Shown: positions 1 through 10,437 of the stretch, piece after piece | Layout: each line of letters begins with the position of its first letter | Numbering within the stretch: the stretch's first letter is position 1 | Source of the DNA: Isoetes taiwanensis | Taxonomy: Eukaryota > Streptophyta > Lycopodiopsida > Isoetales > Isoetaceae | Reading direction: 5' to 3' | DNA: 64,000 nt | Assembly (NCBI GenBank): GCA_021234155.1 | Contig: JAJEKV010000001.1 | Location: 32,936,177 to 33,000,176 of the forward strand | Notes under the pieces: model-generated | The model's input: only the letters and a program-made list of their open reading frames with translations | What the model was told of the DNA's origin: nothing | The model's database searches: none | Position numbers and translations under genes: made by a program

Positions 1-378
1 ATTCTTTCATTTTCTCCTGAGTTTCTTCGGGGAGCTGGTCCTTCCCTTTGTCTTCCTCCGCTTCAAGAGTTCCGCCAAGTCCGCAAGTCTCTTTTTTGGC
101 TTCCCTTCTCTCAAGTATTGCAAGGTCCTTCTCCTCATCATCCTCCCCTATTCCCATCCCTCCACCGGACAGATTCCGCTGCTCTTTGGTGATCCTGATC
201 TTGCTCGCTCTCCCTCCCCGGGTTCCTCCGTGCTTGATGGGTTTGGGTTTGGGTTTGGGGTCCTTCATTTCAAGCTCGCTTCTCGGTTTCTCAGCCTTTG
301 TTCTGCAGAAGCACTTGGACGCTTTGTCGATCTATCCTCCATAACCACTGAGATGCCCCAATGCTTGGTGCGGGCCAT
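1..378 (-). pseudogene. Histone H3-like retrotransposon ORF, N-terminal fragment (copy A)
   Basis: The ATG at 378-376 corresponds to the ATG of copy B (33,429). The first residues read MARTK, as in histone H3, but the next codons differ from copy B (HWGIS in place of QTAR) before both copies rejoin at VVMEDRST. The reading frame then meets a TGA within about 40 codons, at the place where copy B also has a stop. The rest of the fragment matches the copy B linker (Asn-Pro repeat and acidic/basic stretches) through frameshifts. The histone-fold part would be outside the window. It is broken as sequenced, and its identity rests on alignment to copy B. Confidence 0.7.
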
Positions 379-1127
379 GTTTTGAAATATCAAGGACGCT
401 TTTCTAGCACCTAAAAATCACCTTCTTGATTGGAGAGTAGCAAGCTGGGAGGAGTATGGTGAGAATAAAGAACCCTAAGGGTCTATTTATAGGTCCGAGT
501 TTTAGGATTTCGACCGCAATTTTAGGGTTTCACTTGCAATTTTCTATGTTATACCATTATTTAAAGCATTAGTGTTTGCCGGGTTAAGACATTAGGTTTC
601 TTTGGACAAAAGTATTGTATCACTCAAGACAAAGGTGCTTAATGGCCCATTCTAAATTTTAGCTTGAGGCCCTCGATGCACCTTGTAAAGGGTAAAGGGT
701 TACTTTTTTGCTCGATTTTAGGTTTTCTAAACAGCTTTTAATGTTATAACATGTTTTCCTCGACTTAAAATCAAATTTTAAGCCGACTTGTGCTATTAGA
801 TTACTTCTAATTATGCATCTTTTCAATCAACAATGGTCAAACATTTACACCGCGGCGCTGGAGCCCCCAAGCCAAAAATTTAGCTAAGGGTCTTGGCGAC
901 CGTGAGGGATGACTCCCCATGGCCAAAATTTTCAGGTCTATAATGCTTTTTTTTTTTTTAATTTACTTTTCCTAATTAACATTAGCTTAGTTTATTGTTC
1001 TAAAGATGGAAAAAATTCTAATTTTCGAGGTTCATGCTTGGGTTGTTATCCCCAAGATTGAAGGTCTAAAATCATACATCTTATCGTGAATTGGTCAAGC
1101 TCGACCTTTTGGTCTACTAAGATCATA

Positions 1128-1138
1128 GCTCGATACCA
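1128..1138 (-). other. Primer-binding site of copy A (degenerate)
   Basis: On the minus strand this reads TGGTATCGAGC, one base short of TGGTATCAGAGC, the complement of the initiator Met tRNA 3' end. It sits beside the LTR end exactly as in copies B and C. Confidence 0.75.
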
Positions 1139-1345
1139 CCGACGCCCCCTACTCCATCTACAATGCTCCCATCATATCAGAAGTCGGTTCATCCCTCCGC
1201 AAACCAAGCCGACAGAGGTCGCCCACCGACACCAATCCCATGACAAGGAATCGATGGGGAAGAATGGGCGGTTTATTCATCCCAATCCCATTGGGATCAT
1301 CCTAGTCACAAAAGCGTAAGTAACATGAGCACTTGACATCATCAA

Positions 1346-1640
1346 TCAATGCACGATGCGCGTCTTGGCGAAATCGCGGCCTGCCATATCGCGAGAGGCC
1401 CTTGCGTCAGGTTCGCTGAGCGAACGGTAACAATCAATGCACGCCATGCTCTCGCCATCGCCGATAGCGTCACTAACCGGTTTGGGGGTTCGCTGAAGGC
1501 GAACTTCGGTATGCTATACCTTGAGCATCCGCCCCTAGCGGCGCCCGCTGACGTCATTCGCGGGTTCGCTGGCGAATCAAACCCGGGTTCGCTGGGCAAA
1601 TTTTGGGGTTAGCGGCTCGAGTTAGTTTGAGGCCCGTCGA
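1346..1640. repeat. CpG-rich segment with repeated short palindromes
   Basis: This block is much richer in CG than its surroundings. It contains four occurrences of GGTTCGCT, two of them followed closely by GCGAAC to make short inverted repeats. Both strands are open by chance because stop codons are rare in it. No protein family is recognised. It may be LTR sequence of another element, but no partner copy was seen in the window. Confidence 0.4.
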
Positions 1641-1989
1641 AGCCGGAGACCAAGTCCGGACTTGTTCTTTCATGTCGGCCAATAGTAGTGGCGTTTGACC
1701 AACTCATAGGTCTTCCACTCACCCAGGTACCCGGCTTGCGAGGTTTCATGATGGTCACACAATATCAAAACTTCGAAGATTATCATGCAATGGAACATAA
1801 ATCCTAGATTTATAAAAGTATAACCCCTCTTTCTCCATCCACCAATCCCAGTTTGGTTACCACGGGTTGTTGCTTATCTTCTTGATATCGTTTCTAATCC
1901 TTTGGAAGAGATCACTCTCCCCTACCATTAAAAAGTATTTAAGCGGCTTAATCCTAGATAAGGCATCACATAGCCAGGATTGTTCTTTC

Positions 1990-4900
1990 GGGGTATGCTC
2001 AATACTAAAATGAAACTCATGCAAAAAGTCAAGCCACCCTAAGCTTGCCTAGGACTAATCTCTACTTGGCTTTGCAAAAACCTTAAGGGCTTATGATCCG
2101 ATTATAAACCACAAACTTGCGTGGCTCTTTATTGGTACCACATCTCAAGTAGTGCGTATACGTCTTCAATGCATGAACTATAGCCAATAGTTCTTGCTCA
2201 TATGTTACATAATTTAGTTCATTAAACTACGACTTTCATATGCAATAACATGACCTTGTTGCATGAGCCTGACTCGAGCTTGCCCACAAGCATCCGTGTA
2301 TACCTCAAACAACTCATTGAGGAATTTGGACTACTCAACTAAAGGCTTTTAATCCTTTCAAAGGCCTCTTGTTGAGCTTGACCCACATACTCTTGATCTT
2401 TTCTCAAAAGATCCCGTGGCGTGGCTACTACCTTAGACTTGAACTTGCAAAAATTTCCTATAATAAGTAGCCAACCGAAAGCTTCTCAACTCATGAACAT
2501 TCTCGGGTTGAGTCCACTCTTGTCCGCTCATTGCCTTGTTAGGGTCCGGAACCTCCCTCCCGACAAGATGTGGCCTAGATAAGCAACCCTTTGCTTGAAA
2601 TCACACTTAGAGACCTTAGCATATAACTTATTGAAGCGTAACACTTTAAGCACTTGCTCTAGGTCTTTGGAAGTGTTCTTCCAATGAGTTGAGTAAACAA
2701 GTATATCATCTAGAAATACTTCAACTGATTTATCAAATAATCAATAAATACTCGGTTCATTAATCTCATGAGCGTGGCGGTGCATTGGTGAGACCAAAGC
2801 GGCATAACAAGGAACTCATAATGATCTTGATGAGTTCAAAAAGGCATTTTTGGTTCATCACCTTCCGCGGTTTTGATTTGATGATATCCACTTCTCAAAT
2901 CAATCTTGGTAAACCAAGTTGCACCACCTAAGCGATCTAAAACATCGTCAATCCATGGCAAAGGGTATCTATCATACTTGGTTGCTTTGTTAAGTGCATG
3001 ATAATCTATGCATATCGCATAGTGTTATCTTTTTCTTAACTAACAATCTTGGGGCTGCAAAAGACTTGCTTGGTTTGGATAAAGCCTTTTTCAAGTAGTT
3101 CCCCAACTTGCTTTTTGACTTCCTCTAACTCAAGAAGACTCAAGCGATAAAGGGGCTCTTGCCATTGGTTTAGTACCATGCTCGAGATCTATCTCATGCT
3201 CCACTCCCCTTGGCGGAGGTGACCCTATAAGCAACTCCTCGGGAAACACATCCTTGTATCTTTCCAAAAGATCAAATGGCGAGGATAGTTGAGAGCTATA
3301 TCAGGTTGCTCTATAAGTGAATTATAAGTTTTAATACATATATCATTATCATATACATAAATTCCAAAAACTTGATTATTATTCACTCTAAAAGCGATTT
3401 TGGCACAGTAGTGGCCCGACAACAATTTCGGATCCCACATATGGTGATCCTTGTATCTTGTGGACTTAGTGACTTCTAACTCAAAAGTTAATACATGGGA
3501 TGCCCAATCAATGGCCGGATGTGCGTTTTGAAACCACTTTATTCCCAAAATGACATCATAGCGTTTCAAATTGATTAAATCAACATCAATTTTAAAAGGC
3601 GAGGCTGCTCTAGGTGAACTTCTATCTTGAAGTATCAAGTCTATGCCACTGGCTTGTTGATCTCCATGTTGAACACGAGGCCTCCTCCCCTTCAACTACA
3701 TGCGGAGTCACCTTAAATTCGACTCTAGGCCTAGCTCCTCGCTAAGTCTGCGGACAAAAGAAATTGTGGATTGCTTTCGCCCGAATCAATAAGAACAATC
3801 CGTTCTTTTCCTTGATTCTACCTAGAACCGTATAACTTTAGCAAAGAAAACTTTAGAAGAATCATTTACCATGCTTTCTTCTCTCGCGATGGCCCGGCGG
3901 TGTCTTCACGCTTCACCATCCGATGGTGTTTTTGGCGTCGCGGACTACGCTTCTTTGGCTTTTGTGGCTTAGGACATTCTCTGCGCATAATGACCCATGC
4001 CTTGGCGGTTATAACACTTTATAGCTGCCTTTTTTTGGCTTTCGAATCTTTAGGCGGCCCATGACCTTTTTTATTCGATTGATTTAAACTTAAAACTTTT
4101 TTGGCGGATGACCCTCCATCCACATTGTTCTCAAGTCGTTTTGATTTCGGTCAAAACTCCTTTTTTGTCTTTAGGCTCCTCTCGACCAACTAGTTTTCTT
4201 ACAAGCTCCCTTTGCTTCTTGAGCGAGTGGGTTCACTTTGCAACAAGTGCGTCTTGATCTTGACTTCTTTCATACCATTAACAAAATGGTCCATCTTCAT
4301 CGAGGGGTAAGGTTGGGAAGTCTTGCGAACAACCCTCGGAGTTTACTCACATATTCTGTAAAGTTCCAATTTGCCTTTGCGCTCAGAAGGGAATATTAGT
4401 GCATGGCGGCTATCAAAGTGAGGCGCATACTCATCTTTGAATCGCTTGCGAAAGTCATCCAAGGCGAAAAGGTCTTTTCGCTATCGATTATGGATACCCC
4501 ACCGCGAGTGGCAGCACCTTTCGACTTAAAGGGCGTGCAAAACTTTTCAACGTGTCACCTTTCTTAGTAGCGCATAATATAACTTCATGCGGCCTAACGG
4601 AACTTGTCGCATCCTCACGGTGTTCTGTTCCATCAAACTCAGGCATTTTCATTTTCTCGAGCTTTGATTTCTTCCTCAGAGCGGATTCCACGGTCTCCTC
4701 GGAAGGATCACTCCGACCAAATTGGCTATGTCGGTGTAAGCGACCAACTCAAGTGGTGCACTCTGGCCCCTTCCCCTAGCGGTACCCGTCTTGGTTGGGT
4801 TGTCAAAAGCATTTGGAATACTTCTAGAGTTACGCATAAGTTGATCAATAGATTCCGTGCTCTGCTCTGGGCGGCACTTTCTAGCATCCATTGATTCATT

Positions 4901-5040
4901 TGTCTCTGCATATTTTTCGAGAGTTCTAGCAACCAGAAGATTGCTCTTCACGAGAACCCCTCGAGCCGTAGTACTGTTGTGCGATGTCGTCGACCTTGAT
5001 GCTGCTGGAATCTTGCTCGAGAAGCTGCTGCCGACCACAA
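1990..5040 (-). pseudogene. Ty3/gypsy gag-pol, heavily frameshifted
   Basis: No long frame survives. Gag is seen in pieces (4,676-5,038 and 4,488-4,691). A zinc knuckle follows near 3,980-4,020, read as CYNRQGMGHYAQR with the last Cys changed to Arg/Met context. The longest intact piece (3,225-3,695, 156 residues) has the retropepsin C-terminal pattern of this family, including YDVILGIKWF and a WASHVLTF stretch. RT is recognised by FLDDILVYS at about 2,695-2,720 and RNase H by ELLAIVHALK near 2,170-2,200. The integrase region is not identifiable. This is a dead copy. Confidence 0.75.
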
Positions 5041-5304
5041 TACTGCGCCTCGCTAGTAACCAAATCTACCTATGATTGGGTCATCCCGAGGGTGTCGGGT
5101 ATCACTCTGAGGTTGCTCACTAACAGCGGGGAAGACAACCCCACACCCAGGTTGCCCACTGTAACATGGCCTCAAAGTGAAGCGGTAAAGTCCTCGGATG
5201 AATATCGCGGCAGCGAGGAATTATGCCATCTGTTAAAGCAGCGGTTGGCAACCCATCAATTGGGCGTGACATATCTAGTGCGGTCGGTCATGGCTCTAAA
5301 CCTT

Positions 5305-5318
5305 GCTCCGATACCAAA
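5305..5318 (-). other. Primer-binding site of the decayed Ty3/gypsy element
   Basis: The minus strand reads ATTTGGTATCGGAGC directly after ...GTCTGACA, close to the Met-tRNA complement TGGTATCAGAGC. LTR sequence should continue toward higher coordinates from about 5,320; its far end was not located. Confidence 0.6.
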
Positions 5319-5840
5319 TTGTCAGACGCCTACAAAGTAGACACAACCGCGCTACCTAGAATTCCTAGAATTCCCCACAACCCACGAACTCCACTGAGCT
5401 CCCCATGCGCGTTGCTTCTTGATCCCGGGGGATCGATCCTGAAGCCTAACTTCGGCGGTTCTAACACAAGGCCGAATGCTGCCTAACGGTGTTGCTCTAA
5501 GAGCACACAAGAATGCTTCAAAGTAGAGGTGTTCCCCTAAGCCAATACCAAAAGTGAAGTGGCTTAGAACAAGCCGAATTGATCACCAATCAATTCATAA
5601 TGGGCCAGAACCTCCGTCAGTACAAGATTAGGCTGATCAGAAGAGTGGTATGCTTCAACTGCTTGCTTCAAGGAAGAAAACTGAATCGAGCAATAATAGC
5701 TCAGATCCGGCCTCTTTTGGCTGATCCGGCCGTGCTATATCAGGCTGCGATCAGATATCTTCGAAAAGCCTTTTGGCATCCAATGGGATTCCGTTACCTC
5801 ACACCCCTAACTCAATGGTTAGGTGGTTTTTTTAGAAAGT

Positions 5841-5977
5841 TTTCTTATTTAAAAATTATCCCCATGCCGCCCCTAGGCGGTATTGCCGCATGGGACATTC
5901 CCTGGCCACCCCGTGGCATTCCCAAGGTGAACTCCTGGTCCCAAGGTTGGCAAGCGCGACTTGCCCTTGGACCATAA
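5841..5977. other. Short unassigned segment between two elements
   Basis: This stretch lies between LTR-like DNA and the abrupt start of gag homology. It contains short self-complementary bits such as TGCCGCCCCTAGGCGG, and no gene is seen. Confidence 0.4.
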
Positions 5978-5984
5978 CAGCGTC

Positions 5985-8900
5985 ACTATGTGTCGAGCAA
6001 ACACAAGTACCATATGATGCATCAATTTTACAGGTTGGAGCAGGGCAATAAGACAGTGCAGAAATATATTGAAGAATTTATGAGGCTGAGGCTCTATATG
6101 CCAAAGTTGAGCGAAAGGCATGCAGTGGAGGGATATATTGAGGGCTTGAATGAGAAGATCAGGAAGCTTGTGAGAGCTATCAACCCCAAAACAGTATCAG
6201 AAGCAGAGTCCAAGGCCATGAGCTTACAAGGAACAGGTCCCCAAAGCAGTGGTCAAAAGCAGCAGTACTATCAGGACAAGGAAAAAGCCACTGGAAGCTA
6301 TAGTCCAAGAGCAACAAGCCCGACAACTGCTAGACGTCAGTAAAATGCAAACTATGAGAAGCAAAGGGAATGCAAATTTTGGAAAAGGAGGACAAAAGCA
6401 GGTCAATTTTAGGGACAAAGAGCAAGCGGGTGGTTCAAACTACTCCAAAGCGGTAAAGCAGTTCTTATAGTCCATCTTAGAAGGAGAAAAGCGAGAATGT
6501 ATAGCAAAGCGGTTGTGCTTTAAGTTCTTCCAATTGGGACATCCAGACACACAATTGTCCTTTTGTGATGAATGCGGCACTAAGCGAGCTAGGAGGATGG
6601 GAGACACCCCAGGAGAGCGATGATGAAGATGCACGCAACTACATCGGGGTGAATGCCACATCTTTGCTACCATTGACTCAGAGAATGTGAGAGTCAATAT
6701 CGGAATCATCTCACAATAGGAAAAGTCAAAGGCAAGTCCTTCATAGTGTTAGTAGACACGGGAGCACTCATAATTTTGCTTCGCCAAGGATGGTAGAGTT
6801 GTTGAAGTTGAAGCCTTTGAAGTCAAGCCCGGGCTGTTGTGTTGGCAAGTGGGGCAATCAATACACATCGAGGAAGAGGATCAACTTCGACATAGATTTG
6901 TCAAGTATCAACATTGGAATGGGAGCAGAGGTCATGAATATTGGCAAGTATGATTTGATCATAGGCATGAAATACCTTGGCCCGACAGGGGCTGTGATCT
7001 AACGGCGCCAAATGACAAAGTCATTGAGATAACAGGTAAAAGAAGTCACCTTAATCATGCAATGCATGTCCAGTAAGAAGTTACTTAGATGCATAAAAAA
7101 AGAGCAAGTGGCCTATGTCTTTAAGCTCAAAGTTGAGGAGCCAGATTCCGAGCAAGACAAGGAGGCCAAAGCATTGAACAAGCTGTCGAAGCAAATAGCC
7201 AAGCTAGTGAAGGAATTCCATGATTTGTTCCCCGGATGAGATCAAGCAACTTCCACCATCTGAGGGGACTCGGGGACTAAGCACGCAAGTAAGGCACCTT
7301 CTGAAATGTCACCTCGGGGTTGGCGGATTAAAGAAGCAATTCTGAGGGGAGTTGCGAGACCTAGGGTTTATAAGACCTAATGTCTCCCCATTAAGGTATG
7401 CCCGATCCTATTTGTCAAGAAGAAAGATGGAAGTTTAAAAATGTGCATTAACTATCGTCAATTGAACAAGCACACCATCAAGAACAAGTATGCACTACCC
7501 CGATCAGACGATTTGATGGATCAGCTACAAGGTATGTTTTCTCCAAGATAGACTTGAGATCGGGCTACCATCAGATTAGGAACAAGGAAGAAGACATTCA
7601 TAAGACTGCATTCAGGACGAGATATGGCCACTACGAGTTCACAGTGATGCCATTTGGGTTGTTCAACGCTCCAGCAACATTCATGAGACTCATGAACGAC
7701 AGTTTTCGTGAGTTTCTAGACACGTTCATCATAGTTTTCTCTGATGACATTTTAGTCTACAACAAATCCTTGGAGGAGCATGCCTAACACTTGAGAAAGG
7801 TACTTGAAAAGTTAAGGAGACATCAACTTTATGTGAAGCTATCCAAGTGTCCTTATGCCTTGAAAAAGAGTAGAGTACTTGGGGCATGTAATTCTGGCGG
7901 AAGGATTGCTACCGACCTTGCGAAGATTGAAGTGGTAATATATTGGCCAGCACCGAAGAACATCCATGAAGTGAGGAGCTTCCGCGGCTTAGCAGGGTAT
8001 TATAGAAAGTTTGTCAGGAACTTTGCAAAGATAGCCTTTCACTAACAAACCTCACCAAACTTTGAGAGATAAAAAGATTGGGCAAGTCATTGGCAAAAGA
8101 AGGACCAAAGCGGCATTTGAGACATTGAAGGAAGTTTTAATGGCGCCCCGGTCTTAATATTGCCGGATCGAGAGAAGGATAAGTTGGTGGCAAAGTTGGT
8201 GGCAACCAATGCTAGCAAAGATTGCAACAAGAAGCGGTCTTGATGCGGGGAGGAAGGGTTGTAGCATATGATTCAAGAAAAGATGAATGATGCCAAAATC
8301 GCTACAACACATGACCAGGGGTTGCTAGTAGTGATGAGAGCATTGAGAATATGGAGACACTATCTATTGGGAAGGAGTTCCGATTAGGTGCGGACCACGA
8401 TAGTCTGATATGTCTTCCGCGCAACTACATCTCAACTTGAGACAAAGGGAGATGGATGGAGTTCACGGAGGTATGATTTTAGACATATTATTGTACAAGT
8501 TAGGCAAGCTCAATGTGGTTGTGGGCCCAGCTCTCAAGACAACCTTTGGCGACGAGGAGTCCATTGCAATGCCATATCAACACTCACTAGTGAGTTTGGC
8601 AAGAAAGATAGAAGAGACATTGCCAGCAGGGCCAGAGACTTTAAGGAAGCATGGACAAGCCTTTCCAAGGAGGCAAAAACGGACAAAGAGGAGGAAAACC
8701 TTCAAGCATTTTAAGAAGGAAGGTAACCTATTGTACCATACGAACAAATTGTGCATATCAGAGTCATCCGGAGTCAGGAAGTTGATACTCTATGACACAC
8801 ACAATAGACCAATAGCCGGCCACGCAGGTTTCATGAAAACCTACTTCAAGATAAGATGTAGCTACTACTGGCCTGGCATGAAGAAGCAGATAGCCAAGTA

Positions 8901-9140
8901 CATTCGAGAATGTCGGCTATGTCGACAAATAAAGGTAGAACAACTTGAATTCGGGGGCGTTAGAGCCATTGCGGTCAAAATCTGAGAATGGAAGTAATAA
9001 GCATGGACTTCATAACAAGGCTCCCAAGAAGCTTAAGGGGCAAGGATGCCTTAATGGTAGTAGTCAACAAGTTGTCAAAAATAGCACATTTTTGTGCCAT
9101 GCGAGGGACCCGCAGTTAAATAAATGTGTACAAACATAGT
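5985..9140 (+). pseudogene. Ty3/gypsy gag-protease-RT-RNase H-integrase (truncated, frameshifted)
   Basis: Gag (5,990-6,470) contains the HQFYRLEQGNK and EFMRLRLY stretch typical of retrotransposon gag. It is followed by a zinc-knuckle remnant, CFKFFQLGH, near 6,510-6,560. Protease has the catalytic VDTGA at about 6,752-6,766 and continues to YDLIIGMKYL. RT (about 7,430-8,040) has [15 protein letters not shown] and the catalytic FSDDILVY, and ends at [10 protein letters not shown]. RNase H (8,050-8,440) is badly broken. The integrase zinc-binding region (8,700-8,960) keeps the H-H-C-C pattern and YYWPGM. The integrase core begins with a frameshifted DFITRLP-like stretch and is then cut off by a deletion into the 3' UTR. 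Confidence 0.85.
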
Positions 9141-9199
9141 GTTGGACATGCAGGCCAATAGAAGGATCTAAGCGGCGGGGAAGGTCACATACTTGAAGA

Positions 9200-9234
9200 C
9201 TTGCAATATATATTTTGTCATAATGTGTTGCAAG
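9200..9234. other. Conserved 3' UTR hairpin (E1)
   Basis: CTTGCAATATA ... GTGTTGCAAG forms an imperfect stem. The same hairpin lies at 53,532-53,566 in copy C and at 16,285-16,319 in fragment D, in each case in the region between pol and the polypurine tract. Confidence 0.6.
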
Positions 9235-9402
9235 AAGAGAGAATGGACCTTTAAGTTATAAAATTTTCAAAACTTTGTGAATATTAAGTATAAAAAAATA
9301 TAAAAGTGTTGTGGATATTAAATGTTAAGTAAGGGTTGAGAAATTACCTTACTATAATAAATTATGAAATAAAAGGATGTGATCATAATAATTAACTTAA
9401 AT

Positions 9403-9418
9403 ATTACCTCGAGGTAAT
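9403..9418. other. 16-bp perfect palindrome in E1 3' UTR
   Basis: ATTACCTCGAGGTAAT is its own reverse complement. A related sequence, ATTACCTCAAGGTAGT, sits in the same place in copy C (about 53,712) and in fragment D (about 16,120). Confidence 0.6.
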
Positions 9419-9524
9419 TGTTGGAGCTACATACATGGAATGTCTTGTGGGGGGACCATCTGCAGGTTTTCAAGGAGGAGAGACTCGTGATGTTGCGGAC
9501 AATATCAATTCAAGATGGGGACAT

Positions 9525-10437
9525 TGTCATTCCAGCATTATATACGGTATGAATACGTATATTATACGGCTACATCACTCGTACATGTCGCCTTGACAAC
9601 ATGTAATTGGAAACCGTAAAGGTTGCACCCTGGAGGGCAACTTCCTAGGTTGCATATATCTTTACATGTGCATTAAACCCTTTGCCACGTGGCAAAACCA
9701 CACATGCTCTTTTAGCCCTAACTCTAAAAGGTCATGTAAAATGAGCAAAAGGGAAACCCTAAACCCTTTTCCATTTTAGCATTTCACTTCCTCGAGCCAT
9801 TTCGGCCCGGGCCAAAATTGCTATCTCCACATTACCCGGGCAGCCATCAAGCCGGCTTTGCACAACACATCTCCAAGATTCGATCGCCTTCGCCTTCAAC
9901 AGAAGCATGGACGCATTTCAAGGAGGTGGAGCAAGCCAAGGTTTAGGTAAATCGCAATTCTGTTGTGCAATGCCAATTTTTAGTCCGGCAATGAGCTAGT
10001 TTAGCATGTTAGTTTAGCCTTAGAGGCCTTATAGACTCTGAGATCACAATCCCTAACCAAGGAACCTAACCATGTATGTTTAGGTAGGTAGATTAGATGT
10101 TATTCTATATTTCAGTTCTATGGATGATGATATTCTACTCTATGTGCACTCCTGTGTATTGGGAAGGGGGGTAGAGACCCTGAAAATCTCAGTAGTTGAT
10201 GTATCTAGATAGCCTCATTAAATCCCAATTATTGGGGCACATTGCATAAGAGCGTCCAGACTATGGGTGGCGAGGCTAGGCCGATAGACAAGGAGGATAT
10301 GTCCGATTACAGATTGATCCCTCTGGTGTGTAAAGCCTACCAGGGATCTTTGCGGGCTAGGCCTAATGGCTTGCCACTGCGTGTGGACAAGGCATGGGCA
10401 CGACACCTCTGGGTGATGTGTCACCTTCAATGAGTAT
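9525..10437 (+). repeat. 3' LTR of E1, truncated at its 3' end
   Basis: A purine-rich tract, CAAGATGGGGACA (9,511-9,523), is followed by TGTCATTCC, a variant of TGTGACGTTCC that opens the LTRs of copy C. The sequence matches copy B's LTR (34,834-35,270 reversed), including TAGTTGATGTATCTAGATAG, up to CACCTTCAATGAG, where it ends. Confidence 0.8.

Larger units (their letters stand above)
1..1345 (-). mobile_element. Copy A: 5' part of the H3-carrying LTR retrotransposon, cut by the window edge
   Basis: The whole stretch is a diverged copy of 33,050-34,408 (copy B), in the same orientation. Reading on the minus strand it holds the last ~200 bases of a 5' LTR (1,345 to 1,140), a damaged Met-tRNA primer-binding site, a ~750-base leader, and the start of the histone H3-like ORF (378 down to 1). 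Homology with copy B stops abruptly after the shared text ACTTGACATCAT near 1,342, where unrelated CpG-rich DNA begins, so the LTR is truncated. The rest of the element would lie to the left of the window. Confidence 0.85.
1641..5840 (-). mobile_element. Decayed Ty3/gypsy LTR retrotransposon, different family
   Basis: On the minus strand, from high to low coordinates, there is a PBS next to an LTR-like edge at about 5,320, gag-like sequence (5,040 to about 3,950, ending in a zinc knuckle), an aspartic-protease domain (about 3,700 to 3,230), reverse transcriptase (about 3,150 to 2,450) and RNase H (to about 2,000). The order protease-RT-RNase H fits Ty3/gypsy. The element is unrelated at sequence level to the H3-carrying family. 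Its outer limits are approximate; I could not match a second LTR. Confidence 0.7.
5978..10437 (+). mobile_element. 5'-truncated Ty3/gypsy element related to the H3-carrying family (E1)
   Basis: Homology to copy B gag starts abruptly inside gag at about 5,978 and runs through protease, RT, RNase H, integrase N-terminus, 3' untranslated region, polypurine tract and 3' LTR. The LTR matches copy B's LTR and stops at 10,437, before its true end. The region that would hold the H3-like ORF is missing because the 5' part is lost. Coding parts match copy C closely in protein sequence. Confidence 0.85.

Noticed and set aside
1342-1612. Overlapping open frames on both strands
   Set aside because: Explained by high CG content with few stop codons; neither resembles a known protein.
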